A stretch of DNA of 64,000 bases from Woeseiaceae bacterium. Its GTDB lineage: Bacteria; Pseudomonadota; Gammaproteobacteria; Steroidobacterales; Woeseiaceae. Of the stretch, positions 45,877 to 54,969 are shown in pieces. The notes beneath the pieces are model-generated. The model did no database searches. It had not been told where the DNA came from and saw nothing but the letters and a program-made list of their open reading frames with translations. Made by a program: the position numbers and the translations under genes. The stretch covers positions 124,001 to 188,000 of the forward strand of contig JASJCQ010000001.1 in assembly GCA_030065915.1 (NCBI GenBank), in the 5' to 3' direction. Within the stretch, counting starts at the first letter, position 1. Every line of letters starts with the position of its first letter.

Positions 45877-47304
45877 ATGAAAATGTCGACATACCGTTTC
45901 TTTATCATCGGTGCGTTCCTGTTTGCATCGATTCGCGTCGAAGCCAGCTGCGTCTCTGCGGAAGACGGAGACCTGTTCACGGACAAGGATCATCCGTCTG
46001 CCTCGGACAGCAACGTCGGTTCGCGCGAAAGGCCATTCGCAACCATCCAGAAATTGGTCGACTCCGTACAGCCCGGTGATTGTGGTTTCATTAGGTCATC
46101 GGCTGAACCTTATTTCGAAGATGTCCGGAAGTCGGGTAGCAATCGGGGTGGCATCACTCTCGATGTATCCGGCACAAGTGGCCAGCGAATCACAATATCG
46201 GGGTTTCCGGGTGAGCGCCCCGTCATAGACGTAAACAGACAACTGTCTTCGGACGGCGGCAAGCCGATGGCGGGCCTGTTGGTGCGCCGCGCCAGTTTTG
46301 TCACCATACGCAATATCGAGATTCGGGGCGCAAGGGCGTCTGGCGTGCTTATGTATTCGTCCGAAGATAACGAAGAGATCTTCGTTGAGGATATGCATAT
46401 TCACCATGTCTATGGTGCTGACAATGTTGGCGCCGTGCGGCTGGACCGGTGTAACAAGTGCGTTGTTCGAAACAGCGTTATGCACGATATCTATGACACA
46501 CGCCGTACCGAAAACGATATCAATGATGTCCCTTACGGAATGCACTCAGGCGTTCACGGTTACTTTCCATCCGAGTCGATAATCGAAAACAACCTGATCT
46601 TCAACGTGGATAAAGGTGTTTATCAGAAGCAATCCAACGAGGAAGAGTTAGCGAGCCATTCAGTAAGATTCAACATTTTTCGGGATGTCGGTTCCGCCTA
46701 TAGGCTCGACGTCATGGGGGTCGGCAGGCCGGCAGGACAGTCGCCAGCGTTTCATCACAATATTATCGAAGATGCCGGATCTGCCGTGACGATACGGTGG
46801 AAGAATGCCGGAACTCAAGGCACGGACCTACTCGTTTACAACAACACGCTGGTCGATACCGACTCGTTGGTAGCTGCAAGTAACATTCGCGGAGTTCAGG
46901 TTTACAATAACGCCATTGTTGGTAGCAATTCCGCCAACAGCTCTGGGCGCGTCTTCAGTCTGGAAGACCCGGGCGAGTGGGTAAACCAGATTGCGTATAT
47001 GGATTACAATCATTTCAGTGGAGATGCCAATCAAAGGTGGATTTTTGATCGGTACTTGCCGTCTGAGAATGAAGTGACGTCGATTGCCGGTCTCCGGAAT
47101 CTCGGATTCGGCCAGAACTCCAGTAGCGGCGAGATTAGATTGTCCAATTCGGGCGACTATTCGCTCGAACCCGCTGGCGCGTGGGATACGGCCGGACGTA
47201 ATGGCAGTCCGGTGGGTGCTGTCGGGCAACCAGTTGGTCCCACATCAGGCGCCGGTCTTATAAGACCCGCGCCGCCCGAACAATTCCGGCTTTCAGCGCT
47301 ATAA
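45877..47304 (+). CDS. secreted right-handed beta-helix protein
   Basis: Protein of about 475 residues. The export signal is STYRFFIIGAFLFASIRVEA. The mature start DGDLFTDKDHPSASDSN...SRERPFATIQKLVDSVQPGD matches the N-terminal repeat of pectate-lyase-like parallel beta-helix proteins. Rungs follow with N-, I- and V-rich repeats (VTIRNIEIRGARASGVLMY; CVVRNSVMHDIYDT; SIIENNLIFNVDKGVYQK). This fold is common in polysaccharide lyases, epimerases and binding proteins; catalytic residues are not obvious. It has its own promoter with a CRP-like site. It overlaps the convergent glycosyltransferase gene by 6 bp at the 3' end. Confidence 0.78.
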   Translation: MKMSTYRFFIIGAFLFASIRVEASCVSAEDGDLFTDKDHPSASDSNVGSRERPFATIQKLVDSVQPGDCGFIRSSAEPYFEDVRKSGSNRGGITLDVSGTSGQRITISGFPGERPVIDVNRQLSSDGGKPMAGLLVRRASFVTIRNIEIRGARASGVLMYSSEDNEEIFVEDMHIHHVYGADNVGAVRLDRCNKCVVRNSVMHDIYDTRRTENDINDVPYGMHSGVHGYFPSESIIENNLIFNVDKGVYQKQSNEEELASHSVRFNIFRDVGSAYRLDVMGVGRPAGQSPAFHHNIIEDAGSAVTIRWKNAGTQGTDLLVYNNTLVDTDSLVAASNIRGVQVYNNAIVGSNSANSSGRVFSLEDPGEWVNQIAYMDYNHFSGDANQRWIFDRYLPSENEVTSIAGLRNLGFGQNSSSGEIRLSNSGDYSLEPAGAWDTAGRNGSPVGAVGQPVGPTSGAGLIRPAPPEQFRLSAL

Positions 47305-48612
47305 GTCCTGGTATCGAGAGAACAACTCGTCGATTTTTTCGGCGCTCGTCGCGTTTTCCCCGAAAGCATCCAGCAGCTCTCTGGTACTCCAAAGCCGAGT
47401 TACATTGTCCTGGTCGTAATACGTTGCCTCGGGCGAATTAACCTTCACGACGAGACCGCGAGTCCAGGGCTCGCCGCTATCTCGCGCGATACCGGCTAGC
47501 ACATCCTCGAGCTTTGCCGTGGTTCTTGCCGCCGCGATGTTCGAACAGGCCCAGCTGCGCGGCTCAAACGGCTTCTCTCGGCATTCTTTGTCCTGCCTCA
47601 GGGTCCGCTCAAGCTCGTCCTCACTAATCAGGTATCCAGTCGACTCATTGATATAGTCCTTGTTAACCCCGATGTTCTCGCGAAGTACCAGACCCGGCAC
47701 GTTCGCAAAAAATCCTTCGAAGATCGTACGGTTGCTCCCCTCCTTAAGCGACATGAGGACGTTAAGACGAGATTGATTCAAGAGCTCATTGAGAGATTCT
47801 TGCGATAGCTGAACGAACTGATCCACGACATCGTTCAGGTCGAAATATCGGACCATAGACTCGATGTCTTTGCGGTGGTTACCCCACTGCCCGCATACGA
47901 GTGCCGACCTGTAATCAATATCCTTGAGTCTTGAAATGGTCTTTAGATAGACATGATGCCTCTTCATGGCATGGAAGTTGGCGATGAATATCGAGTCGTA
48001 GACCTTCGGTATCGAAACATCGAGAGGATGGAATACCCGATCGTCGACCCAGTCACTCGAACCAAACCGAACCGGGTACAGATTACTTCGTAGTGCTTCG
48101 ATGTATTGGAAGTCCAAAGTCTCGGAGCATTGGATGATCACAGGATTGTCCAACGCCATCCATTGATGAATCTCCGGCAAGGCGTAGCCCGACCAACTGG
48201 GCTCCAACACGATATGAAAATAATTCTCAAGCTCGCGGCAATTCATAATGATGAACGCGTCTGCGAACGTCTCCGTAAACTTGATCAAGAGGACCCCGCG
48301 CTCCACCCGATCGCCGTCTAGCCTCGGATTTTTGAGCACTATGCTCCTCGTAAGGACTGCATTCTCAGCCATCTCGGTGGGGTGATGCACAGATTCGACG
48401 AACGGTAGCCGGTCGCGGCGCTTCAGCAGGTACCTTTGAGCCCTGCCTCCTGTATCGTAACGTTCCGCTTTCATCAACAGCTTCAAGGCTCTGGTCTCCA
48501 GGCCCGGGGCACGATGCACCAGGAAGAAGACAAGACGCAGCAACCTCGCGGTTATCTTCCGACCAACCAGGTAAACCAGATCTAGCAGCAGAAATTTAAT
48601 ATAAGCGATCAT
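47299..48612 (-). CDS. putative GT-B glycosyltransferase, low similarity
   Basis: Protein of 437 residues. An N-terminal hydrophobic segment (KFLLLDLVYLVGRKITARLLRLVFFLV) suggests membrane association. The C-terminal half shows GT-B-like features: VCGQWGNHRKDIESMVRYF, LNELLNQSRLNVLMSLKEGSNRTIFEGFFANVPGLV and LREN, where E-G-S-N-R...E is the donor site seen in GT4-like enzymes. It is divergent from well-known families, so donor and acceptor are unknown. It is transcribed after the polymerase/ligase gene, with a 21-bp gap, and its 3' end overlaps that of the beta-helix gene. Confidence 0.72.
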   Translation of the reverse strand: MIAYIKFLLLDLVYLVGRKITARLLRLVFFLVHRAPGLETRALKLLMKAERYDTGGRAQRYLLKRRDRLPFVESVHHPTEMAENAVLTRSIVLKNPRLDGDRVERGVLLIKFTETFADAFIIMNCRELENYFHIVLEPSWSGYALPEIHQWMALDNPVIIQCSETLDFQYIEALRSNLYPVRFGSSDWVDDRVFHPLDVSIPKVYDSIFIANFHAMKRHHVYLKTISRLKDIDYRSALVCGQWGNHRKDIESMVRYFDLNDVVDQFVQLSQESLNELLNQSRLNVLMSLKEGSNRTIFEGFFANVPGLVLRENIGVNKDYINESTGYLISEDELERTLRQDKECREKPFEPRSWACSNIAAARTTAKLEDVLAGIARDSGEPWTRGLVVKVNSPEATYYDQDNVTRLWSTRELLDAFGENATSAEKIDELFSRYQDL

Positions 48613-48633
48613 TGCAATGCGAAAGCAGTCTTT

Positions 48634-49905
48634 TCAGGATCGACTCGTACTCAAGAACCCTGAGCCATCCAGTTGTCTGATTAGAACGGCATACATCGCG
48701 ATCCAAAACGGAATATGAGGATAGTACGCGATAGACACGAAGGCACCACCAGCAAGGAATGCTGCCATCGACAAGATCAGAATGGCGCAATTACGGGCCA
48801 ATAGCCTGTCCTCCGGCGTCGTTCTGGTAATTTGGTTTCGAATTCGATACAGGCGCCATGGAAGCCGGAACATAATGTAACCGTAGATCAATGCTCCAAC
48901 TGTTCCCAGTTCCGCTATCAGATCGAAATACACCGAATGCGCCGCGCGTCCCTGCAGTGACTTTTCACGCCCGGTCCACCATGAGGTCTTCTCCTGGAAT
49001 TGATTGACATTGAATCTGAAATTCTTGGCGCCGACGCCAAGAACCGGATTGGCCTTGTACATCAACCAGGCGATCTCCCACGTGCGGATTCGCTCGATTC
49101 GTGTACTGTTCTCCTTGTCGCTTATTGACGATACCTCATCAACGTATTCGCTCGGGACCAGGGAGACCAGCGCACCTCCAAGAAGAACCGCGGCTACGAG
49201 ACCCATCAGCAGATTCCTCCAGCGACGATCAGAGAGCCACCACATCCCGATTACTACTGCCGAAAAAGCGACGAATCCACCTCTCGAACGAGTTGCGATC
49301 ATTGCACCGATCACAAGCAAAGCGCAGAAATACAGCAACAGACGCAATCGTTTGGACTTACCGTCCGACCATGCGACATACGCTATGAAGGGGAGTACCA
49401 TTACCATTGCAACCGCAACGTCGTTCTGGTTTCCAATGAAAGAACCGGGGCCCCTCCCGCCGTTAGTGATCGTGTAAACGGCAGCCGCAGTATGAACGAA
49501 GATCCATAGCATAAAGAAGCGTTCGACTCGTTCGTGTGTATCTACGAGCAAGTAGACGGCGTAGACAAGTGGGAGCAACTGCGTCAAGTAGTCTATGAAG
49601 GTCTTTAGTGCTCCGAAATTGCGAGCACCAATGCTGCTGATACCTATGACTGCGATGATTAGCAACATAAGCCGGAGCGGGCTGTTGAAGTTCTGCCGGT
49701 TGAAATGCAGGAACGACCAGGCAGCGCAAGCATAGATGAACACTCCCGCAATTGGCAGGCCCTTCAACCCCGGAATGATCTCCTGTGGTCGCACGTATAT
49801 GAATACTATCGCCAGGTACAATAGTATCGTCCCAAAGCGCCTGTCTCCTGGCGACAGCTCCTTTGTTACTGCGCCGTTGCCCACTATTGAACTACCGCTT
49901 CGCAA
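48634..49905 (-). CDS. O-antigen polymerase/ligase family protein (Wzy/WaaL-like)
   Basis: Polytopic membrane protein of about 423 residues with at least ten hydrophobic segments. The N-terminus (LLYLAIVFIYVRPQEIIPGLKGLP) resembles the family of O-glycosylation ligases seen near exosortase A systems. The Wzy_C-type region includes RSRGGFVAFSAVVIG and a large loop with NPVLGVGAKNFRFNVNQF and HSVYFDLIAELGTVG, including the conserved periplasmic His. It either polymerises the repeat unit or ligates the glycan to a protein. TTG start at 49905 overlaps the wzx gene by 14 bp; a GTG a little downstream is possible. Confidence 0.83.
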   Translation of the reverse strand: MRSGSSIVGNGAVTKELSPGDRRFGTILLYLAIVFIYVRPQEIIPGLKGLPIAGVFIYACAAWSFLHFNRQNFNSPLRLMLLIIAVIGISSIGARNFGALKTFIDYLTQLLPLVYAVYLLVDTHERVERFFMLWIFVHTAAAVYTITNGGRGPGSFIGNQNDVAVAMVMVLPFIAYVAWSDGKSKRLRLLLYFCALLVIGAMIATRSRGGFVAFSAVVIGMWWLSDRRWRNLLMGLVAAVLLGGALVSLVPSEYVDEVSSISDKENSTRIERIRTWEIAWLMYKANPVLGVGAKNFRFNVNQFQEKTSWWTGREKSLQGRAAHSVYFDLIAELGTVGALIYGYIMFRLPWRLYRIRNQITRTTPEDRLLARNCAILILSMAAFLAGGAFVSIAYYPHIPFWIAMYAVLIRQLDGSGFLSTSRS

Positions 49906-51331
49906 GAGACAGAAGCTCCTTGAAAATTTGTGAGTCGAGCAGGAAAACGCTCAGCAAATAAGCCGCGATTCCTGTGCCAATGAGGGCGCCGACTTCCAGT
50001 AACCTCGGCATTCCCAGCGAATGAGTCACGAAATTTGAGAAGACTACAGCCACGATCATGATTGTAGAGCTCGCGATCACCGTACGCATAGGCCCGACCA
50101 GTTCCCCAAGACTGGACTCAATAGAATGCGTCAGACGTTCCATCAGGTAGACATAGGCGAATGGAATCACAGTCGCCCAGGCAATCGTGACTCCCACCAA
50201 ACCCCAACGGAGCCCGGCCAACATGCTGACAGGAAGCAAGAAAAACAATATCAACTGAAATCTCAGCGGGTATTGCGGATACGAAAGACTATCGAGCACA
50301 CGGGACGCGAGACTGCTGCCAATCAACAGTACGTTCGCAACGCACATAATCTGGAGTATTGGTGCGATCGGCGCCCACTTCTCTCCGATCAGCAAGGGGA
50401 TGAGATCGTCGGCCACGACCGCCAGTCCGAGAAACATCGGTAACGTAATAAGGTAAAGCACCGTATTGATCCGGATAAACACACTACGTGTCCTGGTCGC
50501 GTCGCCTCGAATTCTCGAAAATGCAGGAAACGCGATTGAGGCGAAGATCTGACCGATCTTGTCTGAAGGCATTCGTGCGAGCACGGTGGCCATTTGAAAG
50601 TACCCTGTCGCTGTTTGACCAAGAAACGCGCCGATAATCGCGATCGGCCAGTGTTTGTTCGCGTACTCTACTATACCGCCGCCCGCTACTTTCGACCCGT
50701 ATCGAAAATACGGGACTACCACAAGCATGTTCACAGCGCGAACGGGGACGAATCGGACCAACCTCCAAAACGATAGAACGATAAAGGCCTCGGCAACCAT
50801 CACGGAAATTATCAAGGACCAGTATCCGAAACCGGCGAATGCCATCGACAGTGTCACTAATGTGACAATCAGACTCGAGGCCATTCTTATCAGTGCCGCT
50901 TCCTTAAGCATAAGCCTGCGCATCGCAACAGCCTGCGGAACAATGCCAAGCGACGACAGAACAACGATCAATCCCGCAACCCGGACCACCTGGTCCAGGT
51001 CATCGAACGAAAAGTATCGGGCGATCGCAGGAGATGCGATGTACAAGAGCGCGTATATGACTGCTGCCGCTAACAGACAAACAAAGAACACGCTGCTAAC
51101 GTGCTCCTCCTTTACGACCTTGCGATTCACTATCGCATTGCCGAGCCCCATTCCAGCGACTCTTACACCGAGCCCGGTGAAAATCCCTGAAATCGCGACC
51201 ATACCGTAATCTTCCGGAACCAGTATTCGTGCGACCCAGATGGTCGATACCCAGGAGACAATTTGAACAATGAGCCGGGTTCCGCCTTCCCAAGCAAAGC
51301 CGCTGACTACTTTTTGTCGAAAGTTTTCCAA
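49892..51331 (-). CDS. wzx: polysaccharide flippase, Wzx/PST family
   Basis: Integral membrane protein of 479 residues with about 12-14 helices. The beginning VVSGFAWEGGTRLIVQIVSWVSTIWVARIL and the segment YGMVAISGIFTGLG are typical of Wzx/polysaccharide-biosynthesis proteins, as are IGAFLGQTATGYFQMATVLARMPSD and VLLIGSSLASRVLDSLS. It should translocate undecaprenyl-linked repeat units across the inner membrane. It is followed by the polymerase/ligase gene with overlap, so flipping and polymerising are co-expressed. The TTG start has weak ribosome-site support. Confidence 0.9.
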   Translation of the reverse strand: MENFRQKVVSGFAWEGGTRLIVQIVSWVSTIWVARILVPEDYGMVAISGIFTGLGVRVAGMGLGNAIVNRKVVKEEHVSSVFFVCLLAAAVIYALLYIASPAIARYFSFDDLDQVVRVAGLIVVLSSLGIVPQAVAMRRLMLKEAALIRMASSLIVTLVTLSMAFAGFGYWSLIISVMVAEAFIVLSFWRLVRFVPVRAVNMLVVVPYFRYGSKVAGGGIVEYANKHWPIAIIGAFLGQTATGYFQMATVLARMPSDKIGQIFASIAFPAFSRIRGDATRTRSVFIRINTVLYLITLPMFLGLAVVADDLIPLLIGEKWAPIAPILQIMCVANVLLIGSSLASRVLDSLSYPQYPLRFQLILFFLLPVSMLAGLRWGLVGVTIAWATVIPFAYVYLMERLTHSIESSLGELVGPMRTVIASSTIMIVAVVFSNFVTHSLGMPRLLEVGALIGTGIAAYLLSVFLLDSQIFKELLSLAKR

Positions 51332-51370
51332 CTCAATTGGAACTCAATGAAGTACCGTCATTGCACACAG

Positions 51371-52399
51371 CTAGGCGAGTCTTCGTCGGACAGAGCTCTT
51401 GACTACCTCGATCCACGATGCGTACTGGATCAAATCGGTCTTGGTGTCAGGGAAAGAGTATCTGGGCATACGATACAGTCGACTTCTGTCCGCTATGTTG
51501 ACGCATCCGGGAACCGCACTCACAGCACCCAGGAATCCCAGTTCCCTCGCGGCCTGCTCCTCTCGAACACCGAAATCTACCTCTCGACCAACCGGATAAC
51601 AGAAGACAGCACTATCCTTACCGAGTCTGGCGCGTAGATCGTTCTGCGACTTTTCGATCTCCTTCCTGCTCTCAGCCTCACTCTCCTGCGACAGAATGGA
51701 ATGTCGATATCCGTGTGGTTCCACTTTCAGGCCCATTCCTTGAATATCAACGAGCCTTTCCCATGTCGTCGGCAAGTACTTCTCGGGTGCTGCGTCCGGA
51801 ATCTGCACGTCCAGATCGCTAGCCCATTCCACTAGCTTCTTCTCTATCTCGGTGAAGCTGAGGTTCTTTAGCTCGTCTTTGAGCGCTTCCGCCATCTGTT
51901 GCCTGTTCATCTGCCTGGCGCCCTGAGCTCGGCGCCTACCGCCGAAACGAATGAACAATGGTTCTGAACACTGAGACAGCAAATAGTCTACCTTGGACTC
52001 CCAAAACCAGATATCACGATCGATGAACCCTGTGGTGACAAAGAACGTTGCCGGGCAATCGAATTCCAGGAAAATCGGTGCTGCTACTTCCGTTTGATCC
52101 CAATAGCCATCGTCCACGGTGAATGAGACCGATCGCGGAGGAAGAGATATCTCACCCCGAACAGAACGCGCGACGTCTTCAACCGTCACGAAGTTAAAGT
52201 CTCTCTGGCGGAGATATTCTAGAGACCAACGGAGAAAATCGGCATCGTCGCCGTTGATTCCCAGGGATGGGTGCGCGATACGATGCATCATAAAGATTGG
52301 CACATACCCAGGAAGAAAAGACTCGGCAACTCCAAGTACTGGCCGAGTCCCCATTAAGCGCACCGCGGAATCATACCCGACTCGTAGTACTCTACTCAC
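51371..52399 (-). CDS. polysaccharide deacetylase family protein
   Basis: Protein of 342 residues with a NodB-type domain. The region MMHRIAHP opens the fold, SVSFTVDDGYWDQ contains the catalytic Asp pair, PATFFVTTGFID follows, and VEPHGYRHSILS carries the metal His pair. A C-terminal Arg-rich tail ends the protein. GTG start with GGAG six bases upstream. It would remove N-acetyl or other acyl groups from the polysaccharide, either on the lipid carrier or after export; there is no strong signal peptide. It is 40 bp upstream of wzx on the same strand. Confidence 0.86.
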   Translation of the reverse strand: MSRVLRVGYDSAVRLMGTRPVLGVAESFLPGYVPIFMMHRIAHPSLGINGDDADFLRWSLEYLRQRDFNFVTVEDVARSVRGEISLPPRSVSFTVDDGYWDQTEVAAPIFLEFDCPATFFVTTGFIDRDIWFWESKVDYLLSQCSEPLFIRFGGRRRAQGARQMNRQQMAEALKDELKNLSFTEIEKKLVEWASDLDVQIPDAAPEKYLPTTWERLVDIQGMGLKVEPHGYRHSILSQESEAESRKEIEKSQNDLRARLGKDSAVFCYPVGREVDFGVREEQAARELGFLGAVSAVPGCVNIADRSRLYRMPRYSFPDTKTDLIQYASWIEVVKSSVRRRLA

Positions 52400-52472
52400 T
52401 CAAAACTCCACGTTCTATCATCACGTACACTGACAACACCAAATTCGGAACCAGGTTGAACATTGCATACAC

Positions 52473-53546
52473 ATGAATTCGTCTAGACAGTCAGATCCGA
52501 AACACCGTCTGGTCACCGCCGAGCACAGGCTTCCGCTTGATAGTGCCACACGGTTGCGAATAGCACGGTTCCAGGAGACCGTCGATCATTTCCACTTCCG
52601 CCAGGGCGTAGACTGGTCCTTTGCGTCTTCATTCGACACGGCACGTTTTTATGAAACAGTCGATAATCACAGCAATGTCCTTGCTTCTTCACTAGTCTCT
52701 ATAAACAAAAGCACGATTCCAGGTATCACGAATGCCGTAGTTTCGAGAGGCCCTCTGTTTGCGAACCTTGAGGCGCTTCGTGTGCATCTCACGCATCTTG
52801 TAGATTCACTGAAGCGAGAATGTACATCGCTACAGATAAGTCCGTTTGTGCCATATCCCGTAGCTTCACGCTGCGAGGACTGTCTCAACGATCTTGGATT
52901 CACGGCGAGCCAGGACGTGTCACTCTACGATCACACGATTGTCGCGCCCGTCCTGGAATCGAACGAATTACAGTGGCGATCATTACGACGGTCTTTCCGA
53001 ACGTCGGTCAATAAATCCAGACGTCAACAACTGTCGCTCATAGACAGTCGTTCCAAAGAGAGTTTTCTCGAATTTTCTCGTCACTTTAATGAGTTCGCCA
53101 GCCAACGTAACCTTGCCCCACTATCTGCTGACGTCGTTTCAAGTATTTTTGACCGTTACGCTCAGCTGGATCCACCGGCCGTTCTGTTGGTTCAGGCCAA
53201 ACGCTCTGAAGCCATCCTGGGCGGGATACTCCTCGTTCGCAATAGAGACAGATTGATCTATGAATGGGGCTGGACTGCACCCCACGACGTAACCCAGGGC
53301 ACGCCCGTCATGCACCCGCTTTTCTGGCGAGCTTTTGAAATTGCTCGAGAGCGAGATATCAACTCGATCGATCTGGGCGGCTATTGGAGCGAACTGGGTC
53401 ACGAAGATCCAATCAATCATTTCAAACTCGGGATAAGCAAGTCGGTCGTGAGGATCTTGCCGGAACACGTATACGTCATGTCGCCGCTGCTGTACGGTTT
53501 TCGGTCACACCTGCGAAAGTTGAGCTCCTTTGTTCGTCAAAAATAG
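52473..53546 (+). CDS. FemAB-like GNAT acyltransferase
   Basis: Protein of 357 residues. The N-terminal part has an SFDTARFYETVDNHSNVLASSLVS segment. The C-terminal acceptor half has SLRRSFRTSVNKSRRQQLSL, LLVQAKRSEAILGGILLVRNRDRLIYEWGW and the typical ending IDLGGYWSELGHEDPINHFKLGI. FemAB-like enzymes are a known part of exosortase A regions, but their acceptor is unknown. It is on the opposite strand to the core operon, with a 74-bp gap to the divergent deacetylase gene. A second FemAB-like protein, at 28.3 kb, has a different architecture. Confidence 0.8.
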   Translation: MNSSRQSDPKHRLVTAEHRLPLDSATRLRIARFQETVDHFHFRQGVDWSFASSFDTARFYETVDNHSNVLASSLVSINKSTIPGITNAVVSRGPLFANLEALRVHLTHLVDSLKRECTSLQISPFVPYPVASRCEDCLNDLGFTASQDVSLYDHTIVAPVLESNELQWRSLRRSFRTSVNKSRRQQLSLIDSRSKESFLEFSRHFNEFASQRNLAPLSADVVSSIFDRYAQLDPPAVLLVQAKRSEAILGGILLVRNRDRLIYEWGWTAPHDVTQGTPVMHPLFWRAFEIARERDINSIDLGGYWSELGHEDPINHFKLGISKSVVRILPEHVYVMSPLLYGFRSHLRKLSSFVRQK

Positions 53547-53645
53547 TCGGATGAACGACGGCACTAGTCTTCCACTCTAAAGTCATTGCATTGAAGACTG
53601 TTTTCCACTGTATGGACGTATTGGCGAGTCTGCTTCTTCAGCCTG

Positions 53646-54968
53646 TTAGAGGACGGCATAGCTGAGCGTCAGGTCAGCTCGCGTCTCGTCATAATCGAAT
53701 TCGGCCGTGTCACTGTCCCTCTTAAGATGGCGCACTGTCACCGATAGCCTGAGCTTTCGGCCTAATCTGGCCGCGAAAGACAGTCCGAACGTCGAGTCGT
53801 CATCTGCACGGTCGACCTGGTCGTAGTCTCGATTTGACAGTGAGGCGAAAACCGAGGCACTCATCGTCTGAGACAGTTCTCGGCTCACGCTGACGCGGCC
53901 CGTTATCGCTTCGCGATCGAGGCCGGTTATTGTCTCGTACGATTCGCCCCGCCAGCTTCCGCTCAAATCAATGTTTGTGCGTCCGAAAGACTGGCTGTAG
54001 CCAATGCTGGCGTAGTCATTTCGGAAGACATCGCCAAAGCCCTGGATGTCGAGGGCGCCCCTGTCGAAAAATGCATCGGAGGGCGTGGATGACTGAAACT
54101 GCTGTTCCAGCCTGAATATGTCGCCGTTGGTCGAATACTGAGAGCCGGCGCTAAGGCTCAGCGAAGCGCTTTCTGTTATCTCCCTCCGCAGAGCAAGATC
54201 CAGCAAGAATCCGTCGCCATCCAGTCCGCCGCGTTCGAAATAGTTCCAGCCCAGTTCGATCGACCATTCGTTCCTGGCCGTCTCGGCGACGAAGCCAAAT
54301 GATGCATTGAGCAGATCGATCTCCGGGAGCAGTTGATCTTCGTCGTACTCCACCTGGCTGCCGCCCACATTCACGCTCACGGTCCGCGTCGGTGCTATCT
54401 GTCGCTCCAGCGACAGGTTGCCCTGAAGCCTTGAGTTATCTAGTGGACGCGTGTCGTAACTCGCTTCCGTTTGGCTGACGCCCGCATTCAGAAACGTACG
54501 GACACCAATTGGCAGAACAAGCGTCGGACCTGTGGACACTGTCGTGACGTCTTCTCTGTTCTCAGGTGTGATCGCCTGAAAAGGATCGACAATCTGCTGC
54601 CCATGATTGGCCGACAGATTCCAGTACAGTTGCTCCTCCAAGAGTATCCAGTCAAAGTTGCCGATCAATCGACCTATGGTCTCATCGTCAAACAGGCCAT
54701 TGTCGTACTGGCGCCGCTCGACATTGCCCGTCGCCTCCAGCCTGTACGACCTCGACTGGCTGTTGACACCGAATTCCAGTCCGCCGGTATACACCGTCTC
54801 ATCACGCTCGCCTTCAGGGTCCAAGCCGGACGAGCGTGACAGATTGTCCGAATGCTCGACGCCGACGAACACGTCAACCGATGCGTCATTAACCTGAGCC
54901 TGCGCGAAGCCTGTCAAAATGGAATACAGTGCGGTTGTCCAAAAGATATACTTGCCTTCTACTCTCAT
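53646..54968 (-). CDS. PEP-CTERM system-associated outer-membrane beta-barrel protein
   Basis: Protein of about 440 residues. The signal peptide YIFWTTALYSILTGFAQAQ (cleaved after AQA) precedes a barrel with alternating strands and short turns (SYRLEATGNVERRQYDN; NLSLERQIAPTRTVSVNVGGS), and it ends with a typical C-terminal strand ADLTLSYAVL. It matches the outer-membrane protein family found with XrtA. It probably works with the export lipoprotein in secreting or anchoring the polymer. ATG 54968 is used, with AGGAG five bases upstream. It directly follows the BY-kinase gene, so it is the last gene of the xrtA operon. Confidence 0.87.
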   Translation of the reverse strand: MRVEGKYIFWTTALYSILTGFAQAQVNDASVDVFVGVEHSDNLSRSSGLDPEGERDETVYTGGLEFGVNSQSRSYRLEATGNVERRQYDNGLFDDETIGRLIGNFDWILLEEQLYWNLSANHGQQIVDPFQAITPENREDVTTVSTGPTLVLPIGVRTFLNAGVSQTEASYDTRPLDNSRLQGNLSLERQIAPTRTVSVNVGGSQVEYDEDQLLPEIDLLNASFGFVAETARNEWSIELGWNYFERGGLDGDGFLLDLALRREITESASLSLSAGSQYSTNGDIFRLEQQFQSSTPSDAFFDRGALDIQGFGDVFRNDYASIGYSQSFGRTNIDLSGSWRGESYETITGLDREAITGRVSVSRELSQTMSASVFASLSNRDYDQVDRADDDSTFGLSFAARLGRKLRLSVTVRHLKRDSDTAEFDYDETRADLTLSYAVL

Positions 54969-54969
54969 C

